A stretch of DNA of 6,009 bases from Candidatus Gracilibacteria bacterium CG2_30_37_12 (GTDB lineage: Bacteria; Patescibacteriota; Gracilibacteria; BD1-5; UBA2023), in the NCBI GenBank assembly GCA_001873165.1, contig MNYO01000017.1:1-6009 (forward strand), written 5' to 3'. Positions within the stretch are counted from its first letter, which is position 1, and every line of letters begins with the position of its first letter. Positions 5,011-6,009 of this stretch are shown here, piece after piece. The translations under genes were made by a program, and so were the position numbers. Below the pieces are notes generated by a model. That model ran no database searches, was not told the DNA's origin, and saw nothing but the letters and a program-made list of their open reading frames with translations.

Positions 5011-5045
5011 TAAAAATTCTCCAATAAAGATTATTGGAGAATTTT
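5011..5045 (-). terminator. terminator after the EAL-domain gene
   Basis: AAAATTCTCCAAT (5013-5025) pairs perfectly with 5033-5045 around a 7-nt loop. On the minus strand the stem runs out into TTTTTAAAA. It lies 26 nt after the stop of the EAL gene and before the prfA promoter, so it separates the two transcription units. The A/T-rich ends make it usable on either strand. Confidence 0.75.
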
Positions 5046-5070
5046 ATCTTGAGTTTTTGAGGATATATAG

Positions 5071-5931
5071 TTATACTCACTTTATATTATGTTCTGCAAT
5101 TTCTCATTCAATATCGTTGATATCTTTTGTTTTTGAGAAGAAATATCCCTGAAAATATTGGATTTCTTCTATTTTACTAAATAAATTAAAAAGATCTTCA
5201 TCTTCTACGCGCTCCACAATAAATATGACATATGGATGAATTCTCCTGACTTCTAAAAGGATTTTATGAAATTCTCTGAGAAATATTTCTTCCCATTCAG
5301 ATTCCTGAAATTCTATCCTGAAATTCTCCAACATGTTTCGTAACCATATTCCATCTATTTTCACATAACTTATTCATTGCATCTTGTAGACATTATGCAT
5401 ACAATTAGTACCACTTGGAAAGTCATCTACACTAAATAACATCCCATATATGTCTTTGAATCGTTGCATACTTTCATTGAGAATGAGATGCGGCATTTCC
5501 TTACATGGACATATACGCCTATCGTGTACTTTATCAGGAATAAGTGGTTTTTTATTATGAATAATTGCTTGTTGTCTCTGTATAGGAAATATCCTAAATG
5601 GAGAAGTACTTTCGAGTTGACTTGGGCATCCGCTTCAGGCATCATCTTCTAATATCTCAAATACTATACGCCCTGCTCGTATCTTATAAAATTCTAATAA
5701 TTCACGAATAGACTGATGAGTGCATTCACCACAAAGAGTTGATTTGTAGAGATTTATCGAATATATCATATCTGGATTTTGAACCATTGATATATATTCC
5801 AATGATTTTTTGAGTACTCCTATGTCAAGAGCCGCAGTATGTCACTGTTTTTTCACTTCTGGTAGAAAAGCAAAAGGAGATAATATCTGTTTACTAGAAG
5901 AGAGTCTCGTTAATATTTCTATTTTGTCCAT
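5071..5931 (-). CDS. EAL-domain protein, probable c-di-GMP phosphodiesterase with a cysteine-containing insert (UGA=Gly)
   Basis: With UGA as Gly (residues 30, 99, 186, 276, 285) a single 286-residue protein is encoded. It follows the EAL fold: EILTR (5-9, the EAL motif as EIL), SPFAFLPEVKKQGHTAALDIGVLKKSL (18-44), SINL (58-61), FEILED (91-96), FSVDDF (166-171), YVKIDG (189-194), VERVED (239-244), and YFQGYFFSK (259-267). Residues equivalent to the RocR metal, substrate and catalytic set are all present: E5, N60, E92, E95, D169, D170, K191, E240, Q261. Hydrolysis of c-di-GMP to pGpG is therefore plausible. Oddities: the normal first strand (YYQPI type) before EAL is missing because the in-frame TAA at 5950-5952 limits the start; loop 6 reads DDFPSG instead of DDFGTG; about 47 extra residues lie between E92 and D169; cysteines form CGEC (67-70) and CPC (141-143). 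There is no sensory, GGDEF or membrane domain. It forms its own unit ahead of a terminator. Activity is inferred. Confidence 0.82.
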
Positions 5932-6009
5932 TCGTCTTGTTGTCTTATTTTATACTCAATCCCACCCATTTTTTCTCACCTAACCAACCGTAAAAAGCCT
6001 TTGTTGTAC

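Noticed and set aside
5427..5652. Open frames of 62-72 codons on both strands within the EAL gene
   Set aside because: Shadows of the EAL frame, which carries the family motifs across the same bases.
2..5931. UGA read as tryptophan (code 4, Mycoplasma-like)
   Set aside because: The aligned positions in RF1, FtsE and the transposase are conserved glycines, and TGG is used normally for Trp.
5919..6009. Two short open minus-strand frames upstream of the EAL gene, ending at 5919-5921 and 5950-5952, possibly the end of a preceding gene
   Set aside because: Only about 20-30 codons are visible; with two stop codons such openness is expected by chance and neither reading shows a motif.

Overview
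The window almost certainly comes from a Candidate Phyla Radiation bacterium of the Gracilibacteria/Absconditabacteria (BD1-5/SR1) type that uses genetic code 25, in which UGA is read as glycine. Six genes stay open only if UGA is sense. I count 17 in-frame UGA codons, and those that can be aligned to known families fall on conserved glycines: the FtsE residue before the second strand, RF1 GAGGDEA, the RF1 glycine before HRVQR, the RF1 glycine of GRVHTSA, and the transposase NTTN-G-LE-G. Every gene whose end is visible stops with TAA or TAG. Read with the standard code, the window would look like broken fragments. Read with code 25 it is a compact set of intact genes plus one edge-truncated transposase.

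Layout: (a) 1-220, the C-terminal end of a transposase on +, cut by the window edge. (b) 221-539, no gene, but several structured repeats: a strong stem-loop, a long imperfect inverted repeat, a GC-rich dispersed-type repeat, and a 14-nt motif in tandem and inverted copies that also supplies the ftsE stop codon. (c) ftsE (-), with no ftsX after it in this window. (d) A divergent, stand-alone cyclic-nucleotide-binding-domain gene (+), which converges on (e) rplJ-rplL (-) across a bidirectional terminator. (f) A long structured leader upstream of rplJ with an L10-leader-like motif, an attenuator-like terminator and a promoter. (g) prfA (RF1) followed by a small three-helix membrane protein that exists as a gene only under code 25. 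(h) An EAL-domain protein (-) with all predicted catalytic residues, a cysteine-containing insert and a shortened N-terminus, ending at its own terminator.

Together these are mostly housekeeping functions: cell division (FtsE), the ribosomal stalk (L10/L12) and translation termination (RF1, the factor for UAA/UAG, the only stops seen here). Two candidate nucleotide-signalling proteins (CNBD and EAL) are added. The ribosomal genes contain no UGA codons, while the transposase, EAL and membrane genes are rich in them. No start codon has a convincing Shine-Dalgarno sequence. The most novel items are the code-25-only membrane gene, the modified EAL protein, the L10 leader/attenuator in this lineage and the repeat cluster behind ftsE.
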